Assembly: GCF_002551815.1 (NCBI RefSeq) | Contig: NZ_NVPR01000046.1 | Span: 5,609-53,671, forward strand | Direction: 5' to 3' | DNA from: Bacillus sp. AFS098217 | GTDB taxonomy: Bacteria > Bacillota > Bacilli > Bacillales > Bacillaceae_G | DNA length: 48,063 nt | Part shown: positions 30,472 through 40,733 of the stretch, piece after piece | Position numbering within the stretch: the stretch's first letter is position 1 | How the letters are laid out: the number at the start of each line of letters is the position of its first letter | The notes under the pieces: generated by a model | The model's input: only the letters and a program-made list of their open reading frames with translations | Databases searched by the model: none | Told to the model about the DNA's origin: nothing | Program-made: the position numbers and the translations under genes

Positions 30472-30532
30472 TCCCCATTCAATATTATCTGTTATGATTA
30501 GTATTAGATAATTTTGAACGGGGATGATACTT

Positions 30533-32116
30533 TTGAACCAACATGATACTGTACACATAAATCTTCTATTAACAAGCGATGTACACGGTACTGTTTATCC
30601 ACTGCACTATCAAAATAACGAAACAGCAGAAATAGGGTTAGCAAAAATAGCAACCCGTATCAAACAAGAGCGTTCCCAATGTGAACATGTAATTGTAATC
30701 GACAATGGTGATTTCATTCAAGGAACTCCATTCACTTATCACTACGCTACATATGAGCAACATAAAAACAATCCAATGACTCTACTCGCCAATCACATCA
30801 GTTATGATGCAGCCATTATTGGAAATCACGAGTTTAATTATGGAATGGATGTATTAAACAAAGCGGTATCAGATTCAACTATGCCCTATCTATCCGCAAA
30901 TATTTTAAATAAGCAGACAAAAAAACCTTACTTTGGGAAACCATATATCATTAAACATATACAACCTACTATAAAAATCGCTATCTTGGGAGTTACAACG
31001 CATTACATTCCGAATTGGGAGTTGCCGCATCATATTAAAGATTTACTATTTGAAGATGCGTTAGAAACAACAAAAAAATGGGTTTCTCACATTCGTAAAC
31101 ACGAGCAACCAGACTTATTAGTCGTAGCATATCACGGTGGTTTTGAACGTGATTTACAAACTGGAGAACCGACGGAAATTTTAACAGGAGAAAATCAAGG
31201 ATATGCAATGTGCCAAGAAATAGAAGGAATCGATATATTATTAACTGGACACCAACACCGCTATATTTCTAATACAAAAGTAAACGGTGTAACAATTTTA
31301 CAAACTGGATGTAATGGCCATTCATTAGGGAAAGTTCAAGTGGAGTTAGAACAAAATAACAATCGGTGGATAATCAAGAAATGTCATTCAGAACTGTTAT
31401 CTGCACAAGGTGTTCAAGCAGACGAAGAAGTGCTTGAACTTGTATCTAGCTATGAAAGCCAGACACAAAAATGGCTCGATCAGCCAATCGGCACCATCAT
31501 TGGTGACATGCGAATTCATGATGCAATGCAAGTACGTTTACAAGATCATCCCTTTATCGAATTTATAAATAAAGTACAAATGGAAGTAGCTGGAGTCAAC
31601 ATTTCTTGTACAAGCCTGTTTCATAATGAATCTTCTGGCTTTCCAAAACATATTACAATGAGAGATATTGTTTCAAATTATATTTATCCAAATACATTAA
31701 GGGTCATACGTGTTACAGGGAAAGATATAAAAGAAGCTCTTGAACTATCTGCTGAATATTTCACGTTGCATACAGATGGGGAAATTATTGTAAACCCGGC
31801 TTATATTGAGCCAAAACCGCAGCATTATAATTACGATATGTGGGAAGGAATTTCCTACATATTAGACATTTCAAAACCAGTTGGTGAAAGAGTGGTTTCC
31901 TTACAATACGACGGGACCCCTATTCAATTTGATCAAGAATATGATGTAGTCATGAATAATTATCGTGCAAGTGGGGGAGGAAATTATTTTATGTATCAAA
32001 ATAAGCCCATCGTAAAAGATGTACCCATTGATATGTCCGAACTTATTGCGAATTACATATTAGAACGAGGAACAATTGAAGCGACAACTAACCAGAATTG
32101 GAAAGTTATCAAATAA
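30533..32116 (+). CDS. 5'-nucleotidase/2',3'-cyclic phosphodiesterase-like metallophosphatase
   Basis: A 527-residue cytoplasmic or wall-free protein with no signal peptide. The metallophosphatase core has TSDVHG (about residue 14), DNGDFIQGTP, GNHEFNYGMD, YHGGFE and LTGHQHR, which together bind two metals. The second half is the 5'-nucleotidase C-terminal domain, ending with NYRASGGGNYFMY. It would release phosphate from nucleotides or cyclic nucleotides. TTG at 30533 fits GGGG eight bases upstream better than an ATG three codons before. Divergent from phnD, it may belong to the phosphate-starvation response. Confidence 0.85.
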   Translation: MNQHDTVHINLLLTSDVHGTVYPLHYQNNETAEIGLAKIATRIKQERSQCEHVIVIDNGDFIQGTPFTYHYATYEQHKNNPMTLLANHISYDAAIIGNHEFNYGMDVLNKAVSDSTMPYLSANILNKQTKKPYFGKPYIIKHIQPTIKIAILGVTTHYIPNWELPHHIKDLLFEDALETTKKWVSHIRKHEQPDLLVVAYHGGFERDLQTGEPTEILTGENQGYAMCQEIEGIDILLTGHQHRYISNTKVNGVTILQTGCNGHSLGKVQVELEQNNNRWIIKKCHSELLSAQGVQADEEVLELVSSYESQTQKWLDQPIGTIIGDMRIHDAMQVRLQDHPFIEFINKVQMEVAGVNISCTSLFHNESSGFPKHITMRDIVSNYIYPNTLRVIRVTGKDIKEALELSAEYFTLHTDGEIIVNPAYIEPKPQHYNYDMWEGISYILDISKPVGERVVSLQYDGTPIQFDQEYDVVMNNYRASGGGNYFMYQNKPIVKDVPIDMSELIANYILERGTIEATTNQNWKVIK

Positions 32117-32136
32117 CCAATGTTTCTATTAAAATC

Positions 32137-32419
<283 letters not shown>

Positions 32420-32446
32420 TTAAAACTGATTATTATCATACAATAG

Positions 32447-33133
<687 letters not shown>

Positions 33134-33164
33134 CTATTAGTTTAGCATAAATTCAGATTCTGTT

Positions 33165-33178
33165 CGAACTTATGTTTG
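33165..33178. promoter_or_regulatory. LexA (SOS) box between yneB and lexA
   Basis: CGAAC-TTAT-GTTTG matches the Bacillus SOS box CGAACN4GTTCG with one mismatch. It overlaps the -35 TTGTAG (33176-33181) of a lexA promoter whose TATACT (33199-33204) is 17 bp downstream. LexA would therefore repress its own gene, and possibly yneB on the other strand. Confidence 0.75.
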
Positions 33179-33245
33179 TAGAATATTTTTTCGCGTGTTA
33201 TACTTATTAATAAGAAAATTAAAAGAAAACGAGGTGTTAAAAAAC

Positions 33246-33866
33246 ATGGAAAAGTTAACAAAGCGCCAGCAAGACATTCTCGACTTCATTAAACTAAAAG
33301 TACAAGAAAAAGGTTATCCACCTTCCGTACGTGAAATTGGTCAAGCAGTCGGCCTTGCTTCTAGTTCTACAGTGCACGGACATTTATCACGTCTAGAAGA
33401 GAAAGGTTATATTCGACGTGATCCAACAAAACCAAGAGCCATTGAAATCTTGGGAGACGAAAGAATTAACACAAACACACAATCAGTTGTTCAAGTACCA
33501 ATTGTCGGAAAAGTTACAGCTGGTTTACCGATTACAGCCGTTGAAAGTGTAGAAGAACACTTCCCACTTCCTGCAAGCATCGTTGCTGGAGCAGATCAAG
33601 TTTTTATGTTACGAATTTCTGGAGATAGTATGATTGAAGCAGGTATCTTCGATGGAGATTTAGTGGTTGTTCGCCAGCAGCATTCTGCATACAATGGTGA
33701 GATTGTGGTTGCATTAACAGAAGATAACGAAGCAACAGTAAAACGTTTTTATAAGGAAAAGGATCATTTTCGCTTACAACCGGAAAACTCTTCCCTTGAA
33801 CCTATCATTTTAAAACAAGTATCGGTTATCGGGAAAGTAATTGGCGTATATCGTGATTTACATTAA
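33246..33866 (+). CDS. lexA: SOS repressor LexA
   Basis: A 206-residue repressor. Residues 1-70 hold the winged helix ([20 protein letters not shown] and [18 protein letters not shown]). The self-cleavage site is Ala92-Gly93 in VTAGLP. The catalytic dyad is Ser128 in SGDSMIE and Lys166 in ATVKRFY. The start [10 protein letters not shown] at 33246 has GAGGTG eight bases before it; an upstream in-frame ATG has no such site. It controls the DNA-damage response and its own promoter. Confidence 0.97.
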   Translation: MEKLTKRQQDILDFIKLKVQEKGYPPSVREIGQAVGLASSSTVHGHLSRLEEKGYIRRDPTKPRAIEILGDERINTNTQSVVQVPIVGKVTAGLPITAVESVEEHFPLPASIVAGADQVFMLRISGDSMIEAGIFDGDLVVVRQQHSAYNGEIVVALTEDNEATVKRFYKEKDHFRLQPENSSLEPIILKQVSVIGKVIGVYRDLH

Positions 33867-33897
33867 AAAAATAGACCTTCTCTGGTCTATTTTTTTA
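33864..33897. terminator. Bidirectional terminator after lexA
   Basis: AAAAAATAGACC and GGTCTATTTTTT with a 7-base loop; it also ends the DUF4097 gene on the other strand. Confidence 0.88.
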
Positions 33898-34695
33898 ATT
33901 CACTTCAATTGTAACGTCTCCAGCAGACGTTTTCCCATTAATTTTCACACTACCATTTCCAAGCGTTATATCCCTATCTTCTTCCTTAAAAATTCTCACT
34001 TCCCCTGCATAAGTCTTTCCACTGACAGTCGCATCTTGAGGCTTCTCGAGTAAACGAATATTAATATCTCCAGCAGTTGAACTTGCTTCCACATCGTATT
34101 TAGAGTCATGATCAATAACATCCACATCTCCACCTGTTGTTTTCGCTACAACTTTCCCGCTTACTTGCTTTACTTTTATTTCACCAGCTTCAGAAGACCC
34201 TTCGACCTTTTTTGCCGTTATTTTCTCTAATTCTACGTCCCCACCAAGCGTCGAAACGTTTACATAATCACTTTTTATATCACTCACTTCTATTTTCCCT
34301 GCAGATGAATTCACCTTTAATTCTTGATATGCTCGTTCTGGAATAACAACCGTTATTTCAGGCGTTTTAAACCCAAAAGATAAAAATGAAAAATCAAATG
34401 AAATTCCTTTTTTCACTTTTCCTTGCACCTTTAATGTATCGTCTTTTTCATCAATAGTAACTTTTTGGTTTTCCAAATTACCTGACTGTTTTACATAAAA
34501 AGAGGAATCATTCCCTTTCTGAATCGTAACATCTCCAGCGTCCAAAGCAATTTCTACATTCTTAATTGCTTCATTTTTAATAACCTTTTCCATGTCTCCC
34601 TTTTCCACTGTAGCTACTGTTTTTGTATATGTTTGCGATATACCAATCACTCCAATAATGATACACGCAACAGCCCCTAACAATATTTTTTTCAA
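33895..34695 (-). CDS. DUF4097 family beta-strand repeat protein (LiaG-like)
   Basis: A 266-residue protein with an N-terminal membrane anchor (MKKILLGAVACIIIGVIGIS) and a repeating beta-rich outer part in which SSAGKIEVSD, TLGGDVELE, EAGEIKVK, TTGGDVDV and TAGDINI form a solenoid ladder. DUF4097 proteins such as LiaG are often encoded with HAAS and PadR genes, as here; function is unknown. TTG is the start, supported by GGGGGATAGGG. It is the third gene of the operon, 5 bp after the HAAS gene. Confidence 0.82.
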   Translation of the reverse strand: MKKILLGAVACIIIGVIGISQTYTKTVATVEKGDMEKVIKNEAIKNVEIALDAGDVTIQKGNDSSFYVKQSGNLENQKVTIDEKDDTLKVQGKVKKGISFDFSFLSFGFKTPEITVVIPERAYQELKVNSSAGKIEVSDIKSDYVNVSTLGGDVELEKITAKKVEGSSEAGEIKVKQVSGKVVAKTTGGDVDVIDHDSKYDVEASSTAGDINIRLLEKPQDATVSGKTYAGEVRIFKEEDRDITLGNGSVKINGKTSAGDVTIEVN

Positions 34696-34700
34696 TTTCC

Positions 34701-35243
34701 CTATCCCCCTTTAATCATTTTGAGATTCCAATTGACATAGCGCACACAAAAATTTTTAAACCAGTTTGTACAGTAGTAAGCTCCTATGCACAACAATAAC
34801 CCCACGCCAACAAACGTAATAGCAACAAATACATCCAGCCATAAGAAATTGCCCATTAGTATTTTAATGATTACAAAGAATGGTGAAATTACACTGGCAA
34901 TTCCGCCAACCCAAAGCGCAAATATAAAACTTACAATTGCGATTAAAGGACCTAATACAATAATAAAATTTAATAAACTAAGACCAATTGCTGCCATTAC
35001 AGCTCTTGTTATATTGGAAGCAGAAGGATCCTTTTTCATCTCATCAAAACGATATAAAGCTAGCATTTCTTTCGCAATTGTTTTTGGCGAACCGAGCCCT
35101 TTTACAATTTCAGATTCTGTCTTCCCCTCTTCGAATCCAAACTGAAAATGCTCTTCATAGTCATATGAAATATCTCGCCTTTCTTCTTCTGGGAGCTTTC
35201 TAAGCTGTTCCGATAATTCGCAAAGAAACTGTTCTTTATTCAT
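34701..35243 (-). CDS. HAAS/DUF1700 membrane protein
   Basis: A 180-residue protein. The N-terminal 60 residues (MNKEQFLCELSEQLRKLPEE and DYEEHFQFGFEEGKTESEIV) form the HAAS helical domain; the remainder is three or four membrane helices. Such proteins partner with PadR regulators and DUF4097 proteins. The start at 35243 is used because GAGGTG precedes it and an earlier ATG would overlap padR. It is 4 bp after padR. Confidence 0.85.
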   Translation of the reverse strand: MNKEQFLCELSEQLRKLPEEERRDISYDYEEHFQFGFEEGKTESEIVKGLGSPKTIAKEMLALYRFDEMKKDPSASNITRAVMAAIGLSLLNFIIVLGPLIAIVSFIFALWVGGIASVISPFFVIIKILMGNFLWLDVFVAITFVGVGLLLCIGAYYCTNWFKNFCVRYVNWNLKMIKGG

Positions 35244-35247
35244 CCCA

Positions 35248-35559
35248 TTACACCTCTTCAATAATTTCTTGTACCCCTTTAGCAAAATCGCGCCACTCCG
35301 TTACAAGTGAATGGAGCTGTGCTTCCCCTTGATTTGTTAATTGATAATATTTACGCGGTGGCCCTTCCGTTGATTCTTTTAAATACGTTTGAAAATACCC
35401 CTCTTTTGTTAACCGACGGAGTAACGGGTACACCGAGCCTTCTGATATTAAAAATTTATTGGAGATTTGCTGAACGAGTTCATAACCGTAGCAATCTTTT
35501 CTTTTCACAAGTGCCAGTACACAAAGCTCTAGCACGCCTTTTTTAAACTGGACGTTCAA
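35248..35559 (-). CDS. PadR-family transcriptional regulator
   Basis: A 103-residue regulator with the PadR winged helix: [20 protein letters not shown], then [19 protein letters not shown] and [13 protein letters not shown]. It likely represses its own operon (padR-HAAS-DUF4097). TTG at 35559 is the start because AAGGAGG is seven bases upstream. The operator is not clear: AAGGTACT recurs at about 35597 and 35642 upstream. Confidence 0.88.
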   Translation of the reverse strand: MNVQFKKGVLELCVLALVKRKDCYGYELVQQISNKFLISEGSVYPLLRRLTKEGYFQTYLKESTEGPPRKYYQLTNQGEAQLHSLVTEWRDFAKGVQEIIEEV

Positions 35560-35865
35560 AGACAATCCTCCTTCCCAGTCAGTACTATTCAATATAAGGT
35601 ACTTACTTTAACCATAATATACCATTTACTATTATTTATTGCAAGGTACTGTTGTCTATGTAATAAATGTTTACTCCCCTCTTTTCCTTACACTATATTA
35701 ATTAAAAAAATCACATCTCATTGAGACATGAGTTTCTATTTAAAAAGGTTCTTTTTAGTTATTACCTGATACCGGTTGATCTATGTTTCTAGTGAAATAT
35801 TTTTATATCAAAACAAAACAATTAAAAAACGCAGAGTAGGATTTCCTTAGATAACATAGAAATTA

Positions 35866-35957
35866 TATAATGTGATAAAAAGGGGGAAATTCCTCAACAG
35901 TGCCAACTATTTCAAGCAAATTTTTCTTTCCTTGCCCCTTAGATTTGCTTTCCCCCT
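35866..35957 (+). promoter_or_regulatory. TATAAT followed by a potential RNA structure with alternative pairings
   Basis: TATAAT (35866-35871) predicts a start near 35878. The RNA would begin with AGGGGGAAA (35881-35889), which can pair perfectly with TTTCCCCCT (35949-35957) or, through AAGGGG, with CCCCTT (35935-35940). A further stem AAGCAAAT/ATTTGCTT (35914-35921, 35943-35950) competes with the first. The -35 is poor (TTCCTT). This may be a leader of the MoxR operon or a small RNA. I recognise no riboswitch class. Confidence 0.35.
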
Positions 35958-36023
35958 GAAATAAAAATCCCAAAAACAAATTTTATTTTACACGAGTTAT
36001 TTACATAGACCATACTTATCACA

Positions 36024-36072
36024 ATAAAGTGAAACCTTAATCAGTGGTTTTTTCTTCATCCCCCACTAATCT
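36024..36072. repeat. Dispersed intergenic repeat, copy 2
   Basis: GTGAAACCTTAATCAGTGG, a T-rich loop and CCCCCACTAAT match copy 1 at 10824-10870 with several substitutions. The following 90 bases contain ACAGGCAG and CTGCCCGC segments that could form a second stem (36091-36150). Confidence 0.6.
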
Positions 36073-36213
36073 CGGTTTTTTACAGGCAGCCCGACTCCAC
36101 CAAACTTCTTTGTTTTCTCCAGATTTTGAGATGAGGGTCTTACTGCCCGCAAATAGTGGGATTAATTGAATGAACTAGAACTAGAAAAAGAAAATGAAAT
36201 TGGGAGGGGTACG

Positions 36214-37176
36214 ATGACGCAACTCGATTCTTTGCATCCAGTTGTAGAAAAGATAATCAATAATATTGAGAAGGTGATGGTTGGAAAACGAAAGGAAATT
36301 ACCCTGATCTTGGCGGCTCTCTTAGCTGAAGGTCATGTACTATTAGAAGATGTTCCAGGTGTTGGGAAAACAATGATGGTACAAGCCCTTGCCAAATCCA
36401 TCGATGCAGATTTCAAAAGGATTCAATTCACTCCTGATTTACTGCCATCAGATGTAACAGGTGTTTCTATTTATAATCCGAAAGAATTACAATTCAAATT
36501 TATGTCAGGACCTATTATGGGAAATATTGTACTAGCTGATGAAATTAACCGTACATCACCGAAAACGCAATCAGCCTTGCTTGAAAGTATGGAAGAAGGC
36601 AATATAACAGTAGATGGGATAACAAGACCTTTACCGAAGCCATTTTTTGTAATAGCTACACAAAATCCAATCGAGTATGAAGGAACTTATCCTTTGCCAG
36701 AAGCTCAGCTTGACCGTTTCTTACTAAAGCTAAAAATGGGCTATCCCACACCGGAAGAAGAGTTTGAAGTTTTAAACCGTACAGAAAAAACAAAGCCTAT
36801 TTCTCATTTACAAGCTGTTATTACAATAGGAGAATTACTACACTTACAACAAAACATACGGGAAATATATACGGCCAAAGCCATCAAGCACTACATCGTA
36901 AAACTCGTTAATCAAACCCGCTCTTATAACTCCGTCCAATTAGGAGCTAGTCCGCGTGGTTCCATTGCTTTAATGAAAGCATCACAGGCATATGCGCTCA
37001 TAAATGGCAGGGACTATGTCATTCCTGATGATGTTAAATTTTTAGCGCCATATGTTTTGTCCCACAGACTCATTTTAAAAATAGAGGCGAAATTTGAAGG
37101 GATAACACCAGAAAGTATCATTACAAAAATTCTCGCCCGGACTCCAGTTCCGGCTCAAAAGGCAAAAAACTCCTGA
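36214..37176 (+). CDS. MoxR-family AAA+ ATPase
   Basis: A 320-residue ATPase with Walker A EDVPGVGKTMM, Walker B IVLADEINR and sensor TQNPIEYEGTYPLPEAQLDR, the latter diagnostic for MoxR. These ATPases act as chaperones for metal insertion or complex assembly, often with DUF58/VWA proteins. The start at 36214 follows GGGAGGGG. It is the first gene of moxR-DUF58-transglutaminase; the next gene overlaps its stop by one base. Confidence 0.93.
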   Translation: MTQLDSLHPVVEKIINNIEKVMVGKRKEITLILAALLAEGHVLLEDVPGVGKTMMVQALAKSIDADFKRIQFTPDLLPSDVTGVSIYNPKELQFKFMSGPIMGNIVLADEINRTSPKTQSALLESMEEGNITVDGITRPLPKPFFVIATQNPIEYEGTYPLPEAQLDRFLLKLKMGYPTPEEEFEVLNRTEKTKPISHLQAVITIGELLHLQQNIREIYTAKAIKHYIVKLVNQTRSYNSVQLGASPRGSIALMKASQAYALINGRDYVIPDDVKFLAPYVLSHRLILKIEAKFEGITPESIITKILARTPVPAQKAKNS

Positions 37177-38390
37177 TGAAACAGCTATTACGAGTAGTTC
37201 ATAACGTCGTAAAGCTATCGGTAATTGTTTTATTCATTGCTTTAACATTTCTATACACCATGTTACAAGGAGAATTCGTAAGTTGGTTTCTATTTTACAG
37301 CTTTATTCCTTTCGGTCTTTATTCATTACTGTTTCCCTTTTGTGCCCTATGGAACGCCGAGGTGAGACGCATAACAAATCAAAAGGAGTACACAGCCGGA
37401 CAGCAACTTTTAGGCACTATTACAATAAAGCGAAAAATCCCCTTTCCCTTGTTTTATTTAATTGTAGAAGAAGTACTACCTATGGGATTCAAAAACTGCA
37501 AACAATCAAAAAAAGCAAAAGTATTATTATTTCCAGGATTCAAACGAAATATTTCATATCAATACGCAATCGACGCACTCCCTAGAGGTGAACATAACTT
37601 TTCGAGTGTACGTGTAAAAACTGGTGATGTATTTGGGATTATTGAAAAAGAGACAACCTTTTCAGTTCCCGATAAATTTTTAGTTTACCCTCAATATATA
37701 GACATAACTTATAGACAAGTGGAAAGCTATTTCGAACAAGGAACGCTTTCCTCAAATGTGAATGTAGCAAGAGATGCGACAATTTCAGCTGGTGTCAGAG
37801 ACTATAAACCCGGTGACCGTTTTTCATGGATCGATTGGAAGGCAACTGCTCGAAAAAACAACATTATGACAAAAGAGTTTGAGCAACAGCGAAGTCATGA
37901 TGCCGTAATTTTTATGGACAGAACGCCCTCTCCCATGTTTGAATTAGTTGTTACGTTTACAGCTTCTCTCTTGAGATCTATCTTAAAACATGATTCACAA
38001 ACATCATTCATATCCACCGGAAAAGAACAAACCATTTTCTCTTTACATCATGGAGAGACACAATTACAACAAATTTTCTGTCATTTAGCAAAAGTACAAG
38101 CAGACAATATGTTCCCGCTCTCTCAAACTATAGAAATGGAGTTAAAGAAAATCTATCAACCAATAACATTCGTACTTGTGACAAGTAATCTTTCCCCCGA
38201 TATTCAAAAAATTGCTGAAAGTATGTCAATGAAAAACAGTAGGCTCATGATATTTGTCGTCAAAGAAAAAGCACATCAATTCTCAAATCGGGAGCTAAAC
38301 GTACTCGAAACACTGCGAAAACGAAAAATATTTGTGAAAGCGGTTTATGGGAATCATTATGCAAATGTATTTTTTGGGGTGAGCAAATGA
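37176..38390 (+). CDS. DUF58 protein (YeaD-like)
   Basis: A 404-residue protein with two membrane helices near the N-terminus (about residues 14-33 and 36-56) and a cytoplasmic DUF58 domain, marked by GVRDYKPGDRFSWIDWKATA near residues 208-227 and EFEQQRSHDAVIFMDRT. It is a partner of MoxR and of the transglutaminase protein, with which it forms a common bacterial operon of unclear function. The start overlaps the moxR stop; the next gene overlaps by four bases. Confidence 0.9.
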   Translation: MKQLLRVVHNVVKLSVIVLFIALTFLYTMLQGEFVSWFLFYSFIPFGLYSLLFPFCALWNAEVRRITNQKEYTAGQQLLGTITIKRKIPFPLFYLIVEEVLPMGFKNCKQSKKAKVLLFPGFKRNISYQYAIDALPRGEHNFSSVRVKTGDVFGIIEKETTFSVPDKFLVYPQYIDITYRQVESYFEQGTLSSNVNVARDATISAGVRDYKPGDRFSWIDWKATARKNNIMTKEFEQQRSHDAVIFMDRTPSPMFELVVTFTASLLRSILKHDSQTSFISTGKEQTIFSLHHGETQLQQIFCHLAKVQADNMFPLSQTIEMELKKIYQPITFVLVTSNLSPDIQKIAESMSMKNSRLMIFVVKEKAHQFSNRELNVLETLRKRKIFVKAVYGNHYANVFFGVSK

Positions 38391-40615
38391 GAACATTACC
38401 TTCAAATAATAAACGAGATATTAGTAGTTTCCTAATGCACATATTCGGTTTTCTCATTTTATTAGAATGGTTAAGGCCACTTATAGAAGTTACAGACATG
38501 GTAAGACTGAATCTCTTTACAGGATTTATAGGAATTTGCTTCGTTCTCTCTTTTTTTCAAGTGCGATTTCAAATTTCTATAAAGATTGTAGCCATCTTAT
38601 TTATGATTCATTCAGTAGATTATAAGGGAAGCTTTATTCATCCTGCCTGGTTGATAGAATTCTTGTCTGATTTTTCTCGTAATATCACTCTTCTCTTTCA
38701 AGCAAACTGGTGGGATCTTTCCAAAGTCTTTCAGACCTTCTTATTTTTTCTAGTGCTCTGGTTTTTGTGCTTCCTCATCCTCTATTGGATTATTCGCCAA
38801 AAACGTGGGCTCTTATTTCTTACCTTAACCATTATTTATATCACAATTTTTGATATATCCGGATTACACGACATGAATAGAGCGATTATCCGTACAATTA
38901 TAACTGGTTTTTTCATGCTCAGTCTTCTCCATACTGAACGCATAAAAACGTCCGAGAACTTGCAAAGGCACACCAAATTTGCACCGAGATTACTCGTACC
39001 GACTGCTGTATCTATTATACTTGCGATAACCCTTGGATATTTCGCTCCAAAACCTGGTCCTCAATGGTCTAATATTGATACTTTCTTAAAATTTGATTCA
39101 CCTTCAGCGAATAAGGAGGCAGAAATCAGCAAATCTGGTTACAGTATGGATGACTCTCAATTAGGCGGTCCTTTTAAATGGGACGACACAATTGTTTTCA
39201 CGGCGCAAATGCAAAACAGTCAATATTGGAGAGTGGAAACAAAAGACTTTTATACCGGAAAAGGTTGGAAAATTTCTGAAACTCCAAAAAAAATTTCTTT
39301 TAAGAATAAAAACAACGTAGTGAGTTGGTATGAGCCTAATACAAAAACGGAAACTACCGAAGCGATTATCACCATGCAAAAAGACTACCCTCACCTTATT
39401 TATCCCGCAGGATTAGTATCGGTTGAGGCTACTTCTAATGCATCATTCAGTGCAGATCCCTTTTCGGAAAAAATCTATGTGATGAAAGACAATTATTCCA
39501 CTACCTTAAACAAATACAAGGTAACTTATGAGACTCCTCATTTTTCTATCGAAGACTTAAAAGCTGTAAAAACAGCAGAGGGTCTAGAGGCAAGTCCTTA
39601 TTTTATAGCAAAGTATACACAACTACCCGACTCGTTACCAAAGAGGGTAAAAGACTTAGCCATAAATCTTACAAAAGATAAAAACAATCGATATGATCAA
39701 GTATTAGCTATCGAAAGCTACTTCGCAGATAATTCCTTTGTATATGAAATAGAACATGTTAAGGTTCCCGGAAAGGATCAAGATTATACAGATCAGTTTA
39801 TCTTCGATACAAAAAGCGGATACTGTAATAATTTTTCAACATCTATGATTGTTTTACTTCGCTCTATCGGAATTCCCTCACGCTGGGTGAAAGGATATAC
39901 AGGAGGCACTCTTGAAAACAAATTGACTGATTCAGAGTATAAGAACATTTACACAATCACTAATAAAAATGCTCACTCTTGGGTGGAAGTATACTTTCCG
40001 GGATACGGATGGGTCCCGTTCGAACCAACAAAAGGTTTTAACAATCCGTATAACTTCACACACGATACTTCAGCTCCCGCCTCACAAAATAGCGCAACCA
40101 CGGTACCTAGCAACGAAGAGATTCCCCAGCAAAACGAAGGAGTAAAACAAAAGAATGTAATAGAGAATACGGAAGTTCCATCTAACGGAAAGATTGTCGA
40201 TTCAAAAAAAACGTTTTCATGGTGGTATTTGTTCCTTTGTATTATATCAATGAGCATACTTAGCTATGTCCTCTTTACTACTAGAATAAAGTGGTTCGCA
40301 TTTTTTATCCTTTTCTTCTATAAATACCGAAAGGGAGATGCTGTTTATTCAAAGGCATACAACGCACTTTTAAAACAACTGGCGAGAAACGGCATTCCCC
40401 GCAATGAGAGTCAAACATTGAGAGAATATGCAATCCATGTAGATACCCTTTACAATTCGACTGATATGCAAAAACTCACTCTTAGTTTTGAAAATGCTAT
40501 TTATCAAAAAAATCATGCCGCATCGGAATGGAACAAATCTGTACACTTATGGGAAAAACTCATAAAAAAAGCATCCTCTCCGCCCAAGTCAAATGAATTC
40601 GATACGGTAATTTGA
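38387..40615 (+). CDS. Transglutaminase-like membrane protein (TgpA/YebA-like)
   Basis: A 742-residue protein. About six N-terminal helices (residues 15-225) are followed by an extracytoplasmic transglutaminase-core domain with Cys480 in SGYCNNFSTSM, His530 in NAHSWVEVYF and GWVPFEPT (Glu where some family members have Asp). A Ser/Thr/Asn-rich linker, one more helix (about 612-630) and a cytoplasmic DUF4129-like C-terminus follow. It overlaps the DUF58 gene by four bases. The role may be cell-wall or surface protein processing. Confidence 0.9.
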   Translation: MRTLPSNNKRDISSFLMHIFGFLILLEWLRPLIEVTDMVRLNLFTGFIGICFVLSFFQVRFQISIKIVAILFMIHSVDYKGSFIHPAWLIEFLSDFSRNITLLFQANWWDLSKVFQTFLFFLVLWFLCFLILYWIIRQKRGLLFLTLTIIYITIFDISGLHDMNRAIIRTIITGFFMLSLLHTERIKTSENLQRHTKFAPRLLVPTAVSIILAITLGYFAPKPGPQWSNIDTFLKFDSPSANKEAEISKSGYSMDDSQLGGPFKWDDTIVFTAQMQNSQYWRVETKDFYTGKGWKISETPKKISFKNKNNVVSWYEPNTKTETTEAIITMQKDYPHLIYPAGLVSVEATSNASFSADPFSEKIYVMKDNYSTTLNKYKVTYETPHFSIEDLKAVKTAEGLEASPYFIAKYTQLPDSLPKRVKDLAINLTKDKNNRYDQVLAIESYFADNSFVYEIEHVKVPGKDQDYTDQFIFDTKSGYCNNFSTSMIVLLRSIGIPSRWVKGYTGGTLENKLTDSEYKNIYTITNKNAHSWVEVYFPGYGWVPFEPTKGFNNPYNFTHDTSAPASQNSATTVPSNEEIPQQNEGVKQKNVIENTEVPSNGKIVDSKKTFSWWYLFLCIISMSILSYVLFTTRIKWFAFFILFFYKYRKGDAVYSKAYNALLKQLARNGIPRNESQTLREYAIHVDTLYNSTDMQKLTLSFENAIYQKNHAASEWNKSVHLWEKLIKKASSPPKSNEFDTVI

Positions 40616-40633
40616 TTGAAAAATGCACAATAT

Positions 40634-40682
40634 AAAAAACCCGAATCACAGACCTTTTTTCAAAGCTTCTATGATTCGGGTT
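40634..40682 (-). terminator. Terminator of the lasso operon
   Basis: AACCCGAATCA and TGATTCGGGTT (11-bp arms). On the minus strand it is followed by TTTTTTAT. It lies 50 bp after the exporter stop and 20 bp after the convergent transglutaminase gene. Confidence 0.8.
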
Positions 40683-40733
40683 ACAATGCAACTCCCACGT
40701 AATTAGCTCATCATCACCTGCACTTCTTCCTTC

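Larger units (their letters stand above)
35560..36213. other. Long intergenic region before the MoxR operon
   Basis: About 650 bp with no supported gene. It contains the PadR upstream region, a promoter-like TATAAT at 35866-35871 followed by a structured stretch (35881-35957), and a second copy of the dispersed repeat (36024-36072 with a longer tail to about 36160). Confidence 0.55.

Noticed and set aside
40620-40733. Second lasso precursor between exporter and transglutaminase genes
   Set aside because: The gap holds only a terminator; no frame with a leader or core pattern was found.
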